The notes beneath the pieces were generated by a model that worked only from the letters and a program-made list of their open reading frames with translations, made no database searches and was not told the DNA's origin. Below are positions 63,903 through 64,000 of a DNA stretch of 64,000 nucleotides, piece by piece. The stretch spans positions 434,001 to 498,000 of the forward strand of contig JPHH03000008.1 in the NCBI GenBank assembly GCA_000750105.3. The letters are read 5' to 3'. Positions within the stretch are counted from its first letter, which is position 1. The number at the start of each line of letters is the position of its first letter. Origin of the DNA: Tolypocladium sp. Sup5 PDA-1. Its lineage: Eukaryota > Ascomycota > Sordariomycetes > Hypocreales > Ophiocordycipitaceae. Made by a program: the position numbers and the translations under genes.

Positions 63903-64000
63903 GAGATCCGACAATGCTCTTGCTGGTCTTCCCCGGTGGGGCGGGCCATGGAGACCCTACTGCTTGCCTGGGGCCTTGCCGGCCAGTATATCCAGGAAGA
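63903..64000. other. window edge
   Basis: 98 nt of 3' flank. Nothing recognised. Confidence 0.4.

Overview
The window is nuclear DNA of a filamentous ascomycete. Genes carry short introns (about 48-80 nt, a few longer) with GT donors, CTAAC/CTGAC-type branch sites and C/TAG acceptors. The proteins are typical Pezizomycotina families: a SYG1/XPR1-like SPX-EXS protein, NAD-formate dehydrogenase with a mitochondrial presequence, a CFEM/PTH11-like receptor, Sec59, ORC2, Gep4 and Tim22. Protein style and the dispersed TACGGAGTA motif suggest Sordariomycetes, probably Hypocreales. That placement is an inference from remembered families, not a search. Genes lie on both strands with no operons. Exon junctions were placed by hand, and each listed multi-exon model sums to a whole number of codons.

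Layout. 1-8 kb: a small Cys-rich gene, a thioesterase-like hydrolase, a four-exon HNH-like/aminoglycoside-phosphotransferase fusion, a three-exon DUF6914-like gene and a second small Cys-rich gene. 8.5-16 kb: a DW-rich conserved protein, the CAF-1 large subunit (PIP box, KER and acidic regions) and a conserved low-complexity protein. 16-21.3 kb is gene-empty. 21.3-28.1 kb: SYG1-like protein, aspartyl aminopeptidase and a secreted DUF7907-like protein. 28-30 kb is empty, followed by two identical tandem tRNA-Val(AAC) genes.

30.8-34.3 kb is the most interesting part. An intact LamB/YcsF (PxpA-like) gene diverges from the wreck of a large biotin-dependent carboxylase. The wreck keeps recognisable biotin-carboxylase, CT_A_B (KipA/AHS2-like) and CT_C_D (KipI/AHS1-like) pieces, broken by a stop, frameshifts and a deletion. 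In bacteria PxpA works with PxpB (KipI) and PxpC (KipA) as 5-oxoprolinase. The pair therefore looks like a fungal lactam-utilisation module whose partner subunit has died here.

35-64 kb: formate dehydrogenase, a 1,519-residue membrane protein ending in about 14 ankyrin repeats, an SLC7/LAT-type amino-acid permease, a FAM32A-like protein, a Ser/Thr-rich membrane protein, dolichol kinase, ORC2, Gep4, a Myb/SANT-like nuclear protein, Tim22 and, at the right edge, a CFEM seven-helix receptor. Most named genes are unlinked housekeeping functions (chromatin, replication, glycosylation, mitochondrial lipid and protein import). Only the LamB/YcsF-carboxylase pair looks like a functional cluster.
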